Of a stretch of 64,000 nt of DNA, positions 1 to 8,311 are shown piece after piece. Made by a program: the position numbers and the translations under genes. Under the pieces are notes generated by a model that searched no databases, was not told the DNA's origin, and saw nothing but the letters and a program-made list of their open reading frames with translations. This DNA comes from Fodinibius sp036381435 (lineage in GTDB: Bacteria; Bacteroidota; Rhodothermia; Balneolales; Balneolaceae): NCBI GenBank assembly GCA_036381435.1, contig DASVCW010000038.1, forward strand, positions 62,001-126,000. Reading direction: 5' to 3'. How positions within the stretch are numbered: the first letter of the stretch is position 1; each line of letters begins with the position of its first letter.

Positions 1-430
1 CCGAAAGTTTTTTCTGAGAGATACGCCCTTGAATAACCCAAATGCTCCTGTACCGGTGCACTATCAGGGAAATCGTTTTGCAACTACGCAATCACCTATA
101 CCAATGATTCGCAATGAAGAGCTCATTTTAATTTATGCGGAAGCAAAAACCCAGCTTGGCGGAGCCGCTAATTTATCAGATGCAGTTGATGCTATCAATT
201 TGATCAGAAATACCTGGAATCTTGCAGACTATAGCGGCAGTGTAACTCAGACCGCTCTAATTGATGAAATACTACTGCAGCGCCGGTATTCTCTCTGGGC
301 TGAATGGGGCCATCGCTGGATTGATATGCGACGCTACGGACGATTGGATGAAATTGCTCAGAATGATATGCTGGTAGGCACTATTTTTACACAATTCGCC
401 CGACCGGAGTCGGAGCAGGGTCAGAATTGA
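1..430 (+). CDS. SusD/RagB family outer-membrane lipoprotein, C-terminal part (5' end outside window)
   Basis: The reading frame is open from base 2, so the gene begins before the window; about 142 codons are visible. The pattern is typical of the SusD C-terminus: a segment 'RNEELILIYAEAKTQLGG' in which the TPR-like helix pairs with an Asn-Leu-Ile-Arg helix, then 'LIDEILLQRRYSLWAEWGHR' and 'WIDMRRYGRLDEI'. SusD proteins are surface lipoproteins that cap a SusC TonB-dependent channel and help bind glycans or peptides. The substrate cannot be told from this fragment. It resembles the complete SusD proteins at 26.7 and 31.8 kb only in this family signature. A SusC gene is expected just upstream, outside the window. 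Confidence 0.85.
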   Translation, partial: RKFFLRDTPLNNPNAPVPVHYQGNRFATTQSPIPMIRNEELILIYAEAKTQLGGAANLSDAVDAINLIRNTWNLADYSGSVTQTALIDEILLQRRYSLWAEWGHRWIDMRRYGRLDEIAQNDMLVGTIFTQFARPESEQGQN

Positions 431-477
431 TAAAACAGGATGCAAGAGCGATGCAACAAGGTTAAAATTTTGTCAAT

Positions 478-661
478 GCCATCCCCCTGCGCCCCCTTCG
501 AAGGGGGACTGTTAATGAATTATTTATAATAATTCAGAATATTTCATATAAATGTTTCTTTGAAAGTTGCTTGAAGTTGCCTTTAAATTTTTAAATTGGC
601 TGATCAGTTGACGCAATCAACCGATTACTGTTCCCCCTTTGAAGGGGGTTCGGGGGATGGC
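478..661. repeat. non-coding element bounded by imperfect inverted repeats
   Basis: The left end (478-514) and the reverse complement of the right end (626-661) align over about 35 bp, both starting GCCATCCCCC and each carrying an inner CCCCCTT/AAGGGGG palindrome. The 110 bp between them is AT-rich and has no ORF. It fills the gap between the SusD tail and the amidohydrolase gene. A related left end recurs at 2262. This looks like a MITE-like or REP-like element; mobility is inference. Confidence 0.55.
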
Positions 662-728
662 CCTCTATGATTAATTTTAAGCCAAGTCACTATCTTTTTA
701 CATAAACATCTTCCAAAAACAGAATTCC

Positions 729-2210
729 ATGAAATCACTCCACACATCACTATTATCATTATTTCTTATCCTCTTTTCCTTTAGCCTCATTCAGGCGCAA
801 TCAGCACCCGTTTATATCGAAGGCGGTCACTATTTTGATACTGATCAAAAGCAAATGGTGGAGAATGAAGGCATCCTGATTCGGGGAGGCCGGTTTTACC
901 AAATAGGTGCAAAGCCGGATGAGAGTGAACTGGATGAATACCGGGTGATCACTCTTGAAGATGATGAATACATCTTGCCCGGTATGATCGATGTCCATGC
1001 CCATTACCGGATGGAAGCCTTTGGCAGTGACAGTCTTGATGAGATTGATGAATTCAAATATAACGCGCTGGTCTATCTGGCCAATGGAGTCACCTCTACT
1101 TTTTCGAATGGAGTTTATTATCCCTACCTCGAACTGGCTTCTAAACGATTGATCAATACGGGTGAATGGACAGGGCCTCGTCTTTGGGCATCAGGTCCCT
1201 ACTTCGGTTCAGCCCGCACCGGCTGGGATGATGACATCACCAAAGAAGAAATCTATGAGCAGGTTGATTATTGGGCGGCACTGGGTGTGGACGGATTTAA
1301 AACCAAAGGCGGAAGCCCGCATGTGATTAAGCACCTCGTAAATCGCGCTCATTGGCATGGCCTGACAGTGGCGGGACATTTAAGCTCCGGCATTCGCAAT
1401 TCAACCAACTCAATTACCGCTATTGATTTGGGGATTGATCGCGTAGAGCATATCCTCGGTGGCTTTGTGCTTGATTCAACCAAACGTGCTTATCCTGTTT
1501 GGAACCAGGTTGATACCAGTTCAACCGCTTTCAAAAAAACAGTACAGTATTTCCTGAAGCATGATGTCTTTTTTGACCCCACTATAAACGCCCCCGTTTA
1601 TTTTACCACGCTCAAAGAAGGTTTTGATTACTGGGTAGATGAAAAATCTATGTTCACTCCGTATGTTCGCAGTTTGTTACCTCCCCGGGAAAGTCTGGAA
1701 GGTAGTGAGTTGATGGATAGCCTTTATTATACTATGCGTCGTACTACAAAAGCCTTTTATGATGCCGGTGGCGGTAATTTGATTACCTTTGGTACCGATG
1801 CCCCTTCTCATGGATACTTTTTAGCCGGATTTGGCGCTCACCGCGAAATGCATGCAATGGTGATGGCGGGAATCCCCGAAGCGGCCGTGCTTAAAATTTC
1901 ATCTCAAAACAGTGCAAATGCCATCGGTAAAGGCAGTTTATTAGGCTCTATCGAAACAGGAAAATTAGCCGATGTATACATCGTGGAAGGAAATCCATTA
2001 GATGATATCACCAATACTCGCAACGTACAGCTTGTGATAAAATCAGGAAAGGTATATGATCCTGAGATACTGCTCAATAAGGTGAAGGGTGAAATCGGCC
2101 CCTCCGATGCTGCGGAAGTTAACAGTTGGTTCAAACATCCAAAGCAAGTTCAGGCAGCAGAACAATTGAGAGCGATGGGTGAAGTGATCTGGAGTAGTGA
2201 AAGCAATTGA
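729..2210 (+). CDS. exported amidohydrolase-family protein
   Basis: A 493-residue metal-dependent hydrolase of the amidohydrolase superfamily (imidazolonepropionase/prolidase-like branch). Residues 1-24 form a signal peptide (hydrophobic core, cleavage near IQAQ). The metal-binding His-x-His pair is H90/H92 in 'GMIDVHAH'; K191 or K193 in 'FKTKGG' is a candidate carboxylated lysine; H217 (VAGHLSSG) and H241 (RVEHI) follow, and D357 in 'TFGTDAPSHG' is the catalytic Asp. The C-terminal strand 'GSIETGKLADVYIVEGNPL' is the usual return to the small beta domain. It probably hydrolyses a small amide, cyclic amide or dipeptide outside the cytoplasm; substrate unknown. It appears monocistronic. Confidence 0.85.
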   Translation: MKSLHTSLLSLFLILFSFSLIQAQSAPVYIEGGHYFDTDQKQMVENEGILIRGGRFYQIGAKPDESELDEYRVITLEDDEYILPGMIDVHAHYRMEAFGSDSLDEIDEFKYNALVYLANGVTSTFSNGVYYPYLELASKRLINTGEWTGPRLWASGPYFGSARTGWDDDITKEEIYEQVDYWAALGVDGFKTKGGSPHVIKHLVNRAHWHGLTVAGHLSSGIRNSTNSITAIDLGIDRVEHILGGFVLDSTKRAYPVWNQVDTSSTAFKKTVQYFLKHDVFFDPTINAPVYFTTLKEGFDYWVDEKSMFTPYVRSLLPPRESLEGSELMDSLYYTMRRTTKAFYDAGGGNLITFGTDAPSHGYFLAGFGAHREMHAMVMAGIPEAAVLKISSQNSANAIGKGSLLGSIETGKLADVYIVEGNPLDDITNTRNVQLVIKSGKVYDPEILLNKVKGEIGPSDAAEVNSWFKHPKQVQAAEQLRAMGEVIWSSESN

Positions 2211-2261
2211 TAGTTAACGCATTGAACGGGTGATTCCGGTCTACAAGCTTTTCTACACCAG

Positions 2262-2352
2262 CCAATCCCCCTGCGCCCTTCGTCAACGGGATTTCATCTC
2301 CCTTGAGGGGAGACATTTAAATGTCCCGAGTATTCGGGATCCATTTAAACTG
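2262..2352. repeat. palindromic intergenic repeat with strong hairpin
   Basis: The start (GCCAATCCCCCTGCGCCCTT) matches the left end of the element at 478. It is followed by a short CTCCCTTGAGGGGAG palindrome and a long stem at 2315-2349 (TTTAAATG ... CATTTAAA around CCGA/TCGG). It sits between two convergent genes, so it might also end transcription, although there is no T-tract. Confidence 0.5.
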
Positions 2353-2418
2353 AGGGGTGTTCTGATAGGATTTTACGATCAATTTGTATTTTCAATCAGC
2401 TAAACATACTGATAGTTG

Positions 2419-2775
2419 CTAAAAATCATTCTTTAATGGACTTTTATATTTGGTCAGCAGCCAAACAATTAAAACAGCGGCTCCGCAAACGGTAAAGAAT
2501 ATTTGGTCAGTCGAAGAGAAGGAGTCTGCCAGCAACCAGGGGCCTGCCAGTAGTAACAGGCTTACAGCAAGCTCTACATAACCATGAACCTGGAAAGGAA
2601 TGAGCTTAATGGCACCTGATGAAAAAGCGGTAAAAATAGTCATCAAAAAGTGAACGACGGCCAAAAAATAGGCTAAATAAGTGCCGGTTTGAGACAGGGA
2701 AAAGATAGAAGGAGCTATCGCGAAGAACAATACAGTTATATAATCAAGATAGCCATGAATTTTTGAAGTAAGCAT
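2419..2775 (-). CDS. small SPW-repeat-like integral membrane protein
   Basis: A 118-residue protein with four predicted hydrophobic segments (about 10-30, 33-55, 64-84, 90-108). Two similar halves are visible: 'KIHGYLDYITVLFFAIAPS' and 'QVHGYVELAVSLLLLAGPW'. The second half carries GPWLL, close to the SPWLLG signature of the SPW family. This repeat-plus-four-helix layout supports an SPW-like assignment; the role of such proteins is unknown. It is convergent with the amidohydrolase gene and lies downstream of the LytTR gene on the same strand with a 239-bp repeat-containing gap, so co-transcription is doubtful. Confidence 0.6.
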   Translation of the reverse strand: MLTSKIHGYLDYITVLFFAIAPSIFSLSQTGTYLAYFLAVVHFLMTIFTAFSSGAIKLIPFQVHGYVELAVSLLLLAGPWLLADSFSSTDQIFFTVCGAAVLIVWLLTKYKSPLKNDF

Positions 2776-2885
2776 AATCGTAAGGATTAGTTGAAAAGAA
2801 GCCTTTCAAAAAGAATCTTACGAAAAAAACAGGAGAAATGGATATTGTTACCTATAACGCGTTTAGCGGTTGAAGGTGAAATGTT

Positions 2886-2952
2886 GACCTGACAGCGTTC
2901 CAGTGGTTTTCTGGTTCCTGTCAGCGTCTTCACAAACCAACGCTGTCAGGTC
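2886..2952. repeat. 14-bp perfect inverted repeat pair (intergenic)
   Basis: GACCTGACAGCGTT at 2886-2899 and its exact complement AACGCTGTCAGGTC at 2939-2952 flank a third copy of the core (CTGTCAGCG) at 2918-2926. The same CCTGACAG/CTGTCAGG theme occurs downstream of gltX at 20540. This looks like one member of a dispersed palindromic family. Confidence 0.5.
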
Positions 2953-3014
2953 CTACGGACGCTTACAGGTTGGTTTTAGATTTAACTTCTCAACGCATTA
3001 TCTACAGCAACTTT

Positions 3015-3779
3015 TTAGGATATGTTTTTAGAAAGTTGCCGGACAACTTGTTTTTTATAGGTTCTGCTGATAGGCAAATTTGCTTCCTTAATCTGTAGTT
3101 CAGTTTTAGAATAAAAATCAACTCTTTGTTTATTAACAATAAACGAGCGGTGAATGCGAAGAAAACTTCCGGGAAGTTTGTTAATGATATGATTAATACG
3201 TTCCCGGGTAATGACAGAATCACCCGAAGTGGTAATGATTTTTACATAATCTCCCATACTTTCAATGTATTCAATTTCCTCGAATAAAATTTTAGCCTTG
3301 CGGCGATCGGCTTTCACCGTTAAAAACCCTTTTTCAAATTTATTCTTTTCGGCTTTTAAGTGTTTAGACCTCTTTTGGATAGCAAATGATCGTTTGGTCA
3401 GCAATACAAATGCTTTTAAGAAAACAATAAAGTATAGGATGATGCCCAGTATAAAAACATCGGTTACGACGGGATTTAGATTGTCGTAATTAAAATCAGC
3501 CAGCAGAACAAAAGAGCCGGTTATCACCCACATTTCAAGCCAGGTAGAGATAATTAATAAATAGCTAAAGTAGAGGCCGAAACGCGCGTATCTTTTTTTG
3601 AGAAGATAGCGGGGCACCAGAAAGAAATTAAAGAAGTAGGAGGTAGCCACTGCCACCGGCAGCAGCATCGAAACAAAGTAGAATGAAAGGGTGAAGCCAT
3701 CAAAAACTTTACTGAAAACGGCAGTAAGCAGGACGGTTATAGCAACCCAGAAGAAAATGTGCGTTCGGGTTTTGATCAT
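3015..3779 (-). CDS. membrane-anchored LytTR-family DNA-binding regulator
   Basis: The N-terminal half has four hydrophobic helices; a charged linker (KRSKHLKAEKNKFEKG) leads to a C-terminal LytTR domain of about 95 residues. Signature pieces are 'IEYIESMGDYVKIITTSG', 'LPGSFLRIHRSFIVN' and the closing 'LPISRTYKKQV'. No receiver domain and no histidine kinase are present, so this looks like a one-component regulator that senses at the membrane. The frame also opens at a GTG at 3821; I prefer the ATG at 3779 because it gives a short positively charged start before the first helix. It is divergent from the MotA/ExbB-like gene, which makes that gene a possible target. No clear Shine-Dalgarno is seen. 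Confidence 0.85.
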   Translation of the reverse strand: MIKTRTHIFFWVAITVLLTAVFSKVFDGFTLSFYFVSMLLPVAVATSYFFNFFLVPRYLLKKRYARFGLYFSYLLIISTWLEMWVITGSFVLLADFNYDNLNPVVTDVFILGIILYFIVFLKAFVLLTKRSFAIQKRSKHLKAEKNKFEKGFLTVKADRRKAKILFEEIEYIESMGDYVKIITTSGDSVITRERINHIINKLPGSFLRIHRSFIVNKQRVDFYSKTELQIKEANLPISRTYKKQVVRQLSKNIS

Positions 3780-3926
3780 ATCGTTTTTAGCTAAAAAACC
3801 ATTATTTGCCCTAATAAGCACATTTTTTCGATGAAATGCAGGTTTTCATACGGATTCTACATTGCCTTGATAGCCGGTTCATTAATAGCTTGATGCTGTT
3901 ATCAATCTTAATTTAATCAATTTATT

Positions 3927-4310
3927 ATGTTAGATCTATTTTACGCGGGCGGCCTGTTTATGCCTATCCTAACGTTGTTGCTTTTAATTATCCTTGCAAT
4001 GGCCAGCTACCGGGGCATTCAAATAGTGAAAGGAAACATAGATTTCGCAACTACATTTCGGCATCAGTTAACTCAAATTAAATCAATGGGTTTGTTTTCT
4101 TTAGTATTTGGCATTCTGGGCCAGTTTTTAGGGCTTTATCAAATGCTTTCCTATGTTGAATCGGCAGGGGATATAGCACCTTATTTAATATACGGAGGGC
4201 TGAAAGTAACTATGATTTCTACACTATATGGAATGATTATTTTCCTGATCTCCTATATAGTATGGTTAGGATTGGATTATATGCTTGAAGGCAAGAAAGA
4301 GATGTCTTGA
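3927..4310 (+). CDS. small MotA/TolQ/ExbB-like membrane protein
   Basis: A 127-residue protein with an N-terminal transmembrane helix (about 9-27), a cytoplasmic loop and two later helices (about 55-72 and 92-117). The loop-to-helix part 'IKSMGLFSLVFGILGQFLGL' followed by 'LIYGGLKVTMISTLYGM' resembles the MotA/TolQ/ExbB proton-channel core. It is much shorter than true ExbB (about 220-240 residues), and no ExbD/TolR partner follows, so proton-driven energy transfer is only a guess. The divergent neighbour is a membrane LytTR regulator 147 bp away; regulation by it is inference. Confidence 0.6.
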   Translation: MLDLFYAGGLFMPILTLLLLIILAMASYRGIQIVKGNIDFATTFRHQLTQIKSMGLFSLVFGILGQFLGLYQMLSYVESAGDIAPYLIYGGLKVTMISTLYGMIIFLISYIVWLGLDYMLEGKKEMS

Positions 4311-4386
4311 TATTAATTTCTTAAATGTTCCATTCGTCGACATCAAAACCAGATGTGCGACGAATTGGATATTGCAGCGATAATAA

Positions 4387-4402
4387 TACCCAAGAGAGGA
4401 CT
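4387..4402. repeat. 16-nt direct copy of the tRNA-Leu 3' end (att-like)
   Basis: The 16 bases TACCCAAGAGAGGACT at 4387-4402 are identical to 4458-4473, the discriminator, acceptor 3' strand and part of the T-arm of the tRNA-Leu on the minus strand. The two copies are 71 bp apart start to start and sit on the 3' side of the tRNA. A hairpin TCCCGAT/ATCGGGA (4403-4423) lies between them. A duplicated tRNA 3' end is the mark left by tRNA-targeting integrases, but no integrase is present here. Confidence 0.6.
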
Positions 4403-4457
4403 TCCCGATAAAAAGCATCGGGACAAGCTTCTCATCCTTTTTTTAATAAGAATAGTG

Positions 4458-4541
4458 TACCCAAGAGAGGACTCGAACCTCCACGGCCGTGAGGCCACTA
4501 ACACCTGAAGCTAGCGCGTCTACCAATTCCGCCACTTGGGC
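4458..4541 (-). tRNA. tRNA-Leu (anticodon CAG)
   Basis: The 84-nt minus-strand sequence folds as a class II tRNA. The acceptor strand GCCCAAG (4541-4535) pairs with CUUGGGU (4465-4459) with a terminal G-U pair; the D-stem is GCG/CGC; the anticodon stem CUAGC/GUUAG encloses UUCAGGU, anticodon CAG at 4507-4505; a long variable arm and the T-arm GGUUCGAGUCC follow. The discriminator base is A (4458). The long variable arm and the anticodon both say leucine. CCA is not encoded. It lies downstream of the GlmU-like gene on the same strand. Confidence 0.95.
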
Positions 4542-4648
4542 AAGTAAGGAAAGGCTTTTAATATAGGGAGCTTTAGTACTAATTTTCAATGTTAAATTTT
4601 TGGCAAAGGCATTCCTTCGGAAGAATTTTAAATTACTCGTCTCACTTC

Positions 4649-5857
4649 TCATATCTGTCGTTTGTTCCTGTTATCAAAAATATGCTTCATCAACTGCCCA
4701 TACCCCTCCGTCAGTTCTACGTCGCGTCGTGCCATCACCGCTTGCATCGTTTCTAAAGCTTTATTCAATTGGTAGGTTTGAATGACGTTTGAGCCGACCC
4801 AGCTAAAAGAGGGGATGAATTTTGGGGGAAAGTCGGCTGAAAAAATATTACAGCTTACCCCACACATGGTACCGGTATTGAGCTGGGTGTTGATTGCCGT
4901 TTTAGAATGATCGCCCATCACTGTGCCTAAAAACTGCTGACCGGTTTCAATTTCTTCCTGATTGTTCCAATTTGTGATGCGAATAGCACTGTAATTGTTT
5001 TTCAGGTTTGATGTGTTAGTATCAGCCCCGAAGTTGCACCATTGGCCAATGACCGAGTTGCCCATAAATCCCTCATGGCCCTTGTTTGAATAAGAATGAA
5101 AAATAGAGTTATTAATTTCACCTCCTACTTTACAGACAGGCCCGATGGTAGTTTTGCCGTAAATTCTTGCTCCCATATTAACCGTGGTGCCTTCACAAAT
5201 GGCAACCGGCCCGCGGATATGAGACCCTGCCATCACTCTTGCATTTTCACCTATAAAAATAGAGCCTTCTTCAGCGTTGAGTATACAACCCGCTTCAATA
5301 ACAGCTCCGTTTTGGATATAGATATTTTCTGCTTTTTCAAGTACGGCGTGCTCTGAAATTTGTGCTTTTCCCCGATGATCTGCTTCTATAAGGGTGAGAT
5401 CATTTTCAATTTGCTCGCCATTCATTAGGAACAAATCCCATAAATGAGTGATAGAAGAAAAATCATTGACTTCCAGCACAAAGAGGGTATTAAAATTTGG
5501 GACGCCTTCGTTCAACCATTGTGTGGAACGTTCGCTATCAACTTTTGCAGCGATAACTGTTTCATTATGTCGCAGGCATTGGCCTTCGCTAAGGTCAGTA
5601 ATTTTTTCGACCAGCCTTTCGTTAGGTAAGTAGCGGCTGTTAAGCCAGAGGGAGCTTTTACCGGTTTCAACTTGGCCGCCTTCAAAAACACCGTGAAATT
5701 CGGGACGCAAAATTCGATTTACAGATGAAGTATCCAGCGCATATTGCCATTTTTGAGCAATGGTAAGGATGCCGGTTCGCAAGTCATCAACCGGGCGGCT
5801 AAGTGTAAGAGGATGAAAGTTTTTATATTGAGAATCTTCAAAAAAGAACAATTGCAT
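4649..5857 (-). CDS. GlmU-like sugar nucleotidyltransferase family protein
   Basis: A 402-residue protein. The N-terminal 170 residues match the divergent nucleotidyltransferase-like domain of 'GlmU family' proteins (opening FFEDSQYKNFHPLTLSRPVD) and lack the usual LxAGxGTRM loop of true GlmU. Residues about 175-370 are a left-handed parallel beta-helix of hexapeptide repeats, such as 'GAVIEAGCILNAEEGSIFIG' and 'GTTVNMGARIYGKTTIGP'. Relatives are annotated as putative sugar nucleotidyltransferases related to UDP-GlcNAc synthesis. Its divergent neighbour is glmS, which makes glucosamine-6-phosphate; the shared 127-bp intergenic region suggests linked expression. Whether both GlmU activities remain is uncertain, given the altered N-terminal domain. 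Confidence 0.85.
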   Translation of the reverse strand: MQLFFFEDSQYKNFHPLTLSRPVDDLRTGILTIAQKWQYALDTSSVNRILRPEFHGVFEGGQVETGKSSLWLNSRYLPNERLVEKITDLSEGQCLRHNETVIAAKVDSERSTQWLNEGVPNFNTLFVLEVNDFSSITHLWDLFLMNGEQIENDLTLIEADHRGKAQISEHAVLEKAENIYIQNGAVIEAGCILNAEEGSIFIGENARVMAGSHIRGPVAICEGTTVNMGARIYGKTTIGPVCKVGGEINNSIFHSYSNKGHEGFMGNSVIGQWCNFGADTNTSNLKNNYSAIRITNWNNQEEIETGQQFLGTVMGDHSKTAINTQLNTGTMCGVSCNIFSADFPPKFIPSFSWVGSNVIQTYQLNKALETMQAVMARRDVELTEGYGQLMKHIFDNRNKRQI

Positions 5858-5984
5858 TATTAAAATAATAAAAAGTTATAGGGTAATTGTTTTAAAATAC
5901 TTTTCAGAATGATAATTTATGCATAGTCGATCAGCACGAGAGACAGTATAATAAAAATCACCATTCAAATTAGATAAATCATAT

Positions 5985-7829
5985 ATGTGTGGAATTGTAG
6001 GTTATATCGGGGAGAAAAAAGCAAGCGATATCATTGTTAAGGGCCTTGAGAGGCTGGAATATCGGGGATACGACTCGGCAGGCCTTGCACTGCTTAACGG
6101 CCAGCTGGATATCAAAAAGGGCAAAGGCAAGGTTGCGAATCTCAAAACGATGCTCAACGGCGACCCCACAGATGGATTTATTGGCATTGGACACACCCGG
6201 TGGGCAACCCACGGTGCGCCGAATAATATAAATTCGCATCCGCATATCAGCGAATCAGGTAAAATTGCCTTGGTTCATAACGGCATTATTGAAAACTATA
6301 ATTCCCTCAAAAAAGAGCTGCAAAACAAAGGACGTACTTTTAAAACCGATACCGATACTGAAGTTATAGCGCAGCTTATTGAAGAAATTTATGAAAACGG
6401 AAATGGTGAAGAAATCACTTTTGAGCAGGCTGTTCAACTGGCACTCAAACAGGTAGTGGGAACTTATGGCTTGGCTATTTTAAATGTCGAAGAACCTGAT
6501 CGCATCATTGTCGCGCGAAAAGGCTCGCCGCTGCTGCTGGGCATTGGTGATGGAGAAATGTTCATCGCTTCGGATGCTTCTCCCATTGTAGAGCATACCA
6601 ATAAAGTGGTGTATCTGGATGACGGTGAAATGGCGATCGTTACCAAAGATGATTACAAAGTGAAAACGATCGAGGATGTTGTCCTCACTAAAAAAGTGCA
6701 CGAACTGGCCCTGAGTATTGAAGAAATTGAAAAGGGTGGTTATCCTCACTTTATGCTGAAAGAGATTTTTGAACAGCCGCGTGCTATTTCTGATTGTCTT
6801 CGCGGACGTTTGGATGTCGAGAATCATACCGTTCAGCTTGGTGGAATCGCTGATGTGATCGAACGACTTACCAATGCCAAACGACTGATTATTGCCGCCT
6901 GTGGGACCAGCTGGCATGCAGGGCTTGTGGGAGAATATCTTTTCGAACATCTGGCTAAGCTGCCGGTTGAAGTAGAATACGCCTCAGAGTTCCGCTATCG
7001 TGAGGCGCTTATTGATGAAGATGATGTGATGCTGGTGATTTCTCAAAGCGGCGAAACGGCTGATACGCTGGCGGCTCTCCGCACAGCCAAAGAGCGGGGT
7101 GCGCTCACACTGGGTGTTTGTAATGTGGTGGGATCAACTATTGCCCGTGATACCGATGCCGGCGTTTATACACATGCGGGTCCCGAAATCGGAGTTGCTT
7201 CAACCAAAGCGTTCACTACACAGGTTTCGGTTTTGGCAATGATGGCCATTCTTCTGGGGCAAAAACGAAACACTATAGATTCTGATTATGCCGTCCGGCT
7301 GATTGAAGAACTTCATGGCATCCCCCAAAAAATAGAGCAAATCCTCGAAAAAAGTGATGCTATCAAAGAGATGGCGAAGCTGTTCACTTATGCTCCTAAC
7401 TTTCTGTACCTGGGCCGAACCTATAATTTTCCCGTAGCTTTGGAGGGCGCCCTTAAACTAAAAGAAATTTCTTACATCCATGCTGAGGGATATCCCGCCG
7501 CCGAAATGAAACATGGCCCCATTGCTTTGATTGATGAAATGATGCCGGTGGTGGTAATCGCCGCTACTGATCACACCAATGACAAGATGATCAGCAATAT
7601 TGAGGAAGTAAAAGCCAGAAAGGGACGCATTATCGCCATTACAGGTGAGGAAAATCACGAGGTGATTGATCTCTCCGAATTTTACTGCCCCATTCCCGAG
7701 ACTGAAGATTGCCTGTCGCCACTGCTGACGTCTATCCCGCTGCAACTGCTTTCCTATTACATCGCCGTGAACCGCGGATGCCATGTAGATCAGCCCCGCA
7801 ACCTGGCAAAAAGCGTAACCGTGGAATGA
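5985..7829 (+). CDS. glmS: glutamine--fructose-6-phosphate aminotransferase (isomerizing)
   Basis: A 614-residue cytoplasmic enzyme making glucosamine-6-phosphate from fructose-6-phosphate and glutamine, the first step to UDP-GlcNAc. The N-terminal glutaminase begins MCGIVGYIG with nucleophile Cys2, followed by 'YRGYDSAGLA' and 'GHTRWATHG'. Two SIS domains follow: 'IAACGTSWHAG' with 'SQSGETADT' and 'GVASTKAFTTQ', then 'LGRTYNFPVALEGALKLKE' with 'EGYPAAEMKHGPIALID'. The C-terminal 'QPRNLAKSVTVE' is the family's usual end. Length is normal. No glmS ribozyme is recognisable upstream, as expected outside Firmicutes. It is divergent from the GlmU-like gene. Confidence 0.98.
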   Translation: MCGIVGYIGEKKASDIIVKGLERLEYRGYDSAGLALLNGQLDIKKGKGKVANLKTMLNGDPTDGFIGIGHTRWATHGAPNNINSHPHISESGKIALVHNGIIENYNSLKKELQNKGRTFKTDTDTEVIAQLIEEIYENGNGEEITFEQAVQLALKQVVGTYGLAILNVEEPDRIIVARKGSPLLLGIGDGEMFIASDASPIVEHTNKVVYLDDGEMAIVTKDDYKVKTIEDVVLTKKVHELALSIEEIEKGGYPHFMLKEIFEQPRAISDCLRGRLDVENHTVQLGGIADVIERLTNAKRLIIAACGTSWHAGLVGEYLFEHLAKLPVEVEYASEFRYREALIDEDDVMLVISQSGETADTLAALRTAKERGALTLGVCNVVGSTIARDTDAGVYTHAGPEIGVASTKAFTTQVSVLAMMAILLGQKRNTIDSDYAVRLIEELHGIPQKIEQILEKSDAIKEMAKLFTYAPNFLYLGRTYNFPVALEGALKLKEISYIHAEGYPAAEMKHGPIALIDEMMPVVVIAATDHTNDKMISNIEEVKARKGRIIAITGEENHEVIDLSEFYCPIPETEDCLSPLLTSIPLQLLSYYIAVNRGCHVDQPRNLAKSVTVE

Positions 7830-7834
7830 TCTTG

Positions 7835-8039
7835 GATTGATGATTTATGATTGATGATTGATCAATCCATAAGAGCTTTTGAAAAAACTTTGGTTTCATG
7901 ATGAACTTGCTTACCCCGGTGCTAAGGCCTTTTAAAAGCCGTCAAATACAGTTTTCAATTCAGATCCTGATCCCGAAAGCTTTCGGGACAGCATGGCATA
8001 AGGTTTTAGAATACTTCCCATAATCATAAATCATCAATC
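7835..8039. repeat. 205-bp element bounded by an 18-bp perfect inverted repeat
   Basis: GATTGATGATTTATGATT at 7835-7852 recurs as its exact complement at 8022-8039. The interior has no ORF and contains a TCCCGAAAGCTTTCGGGA palindrome (7972-7989). It directly follows glmS. The size, terminal inverted repeat and lack of coding capacity fit a MITE-like element. The rest of the 8040-8236 gap is AT-rich with no gene seen. Confidence 0.55.
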
Positions 8040-8236
8040 GCAAATCTTAAAATCCCCAGTTTTTTTAATTTTTTTTGTAACAAAAAGGTTTTTCATCCCT
8101 CTTGAACTATAAATGAGGAAGCTTTTGTAATAAAAGTTCCACAAAAAAGCGTGCTAAGCTTGAAATTTGTTGTGGCATTTGTTACATATAAAGGCTTTTT
8201 CTATAAAAGCAAAGTTAAAGTTCTGGGGAAATTAAA

Positions 8237-8311
8237 ATGAAAAACTGGAAAGCACTTATTTTTAAAATTACTGTTTTAGTTTTGGTAGGTATCGTATTGC
8301 TTACCGGCTAA
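8237..8311 (+). CDS. possible 24-residue single-pass membrane miniprotein
   Basis: An ATG with GGGGA about 7 nt upstream opens a short frame encoding MKNWKALIFKITVLVLVGIV and four more residues (LLTG). It has a basic N-terminus and one hydrophobic helix. It sits 120 bp upstream of the HPt gene on the same strand. Such short membrane peptides are common, but chance ORFs of this size are too, so this is a candidate only. Confidence 0.3.
   Translation: MKNWKALIFKITVLVLVGIVLLTG

Noticed and set aside
5858..5984. glmS ribozyme or riboswitch upstream of glmS
   Set aside because: The 127-bp spacer is AT-rich with no ribozyme core or conserved aptamer pattern.
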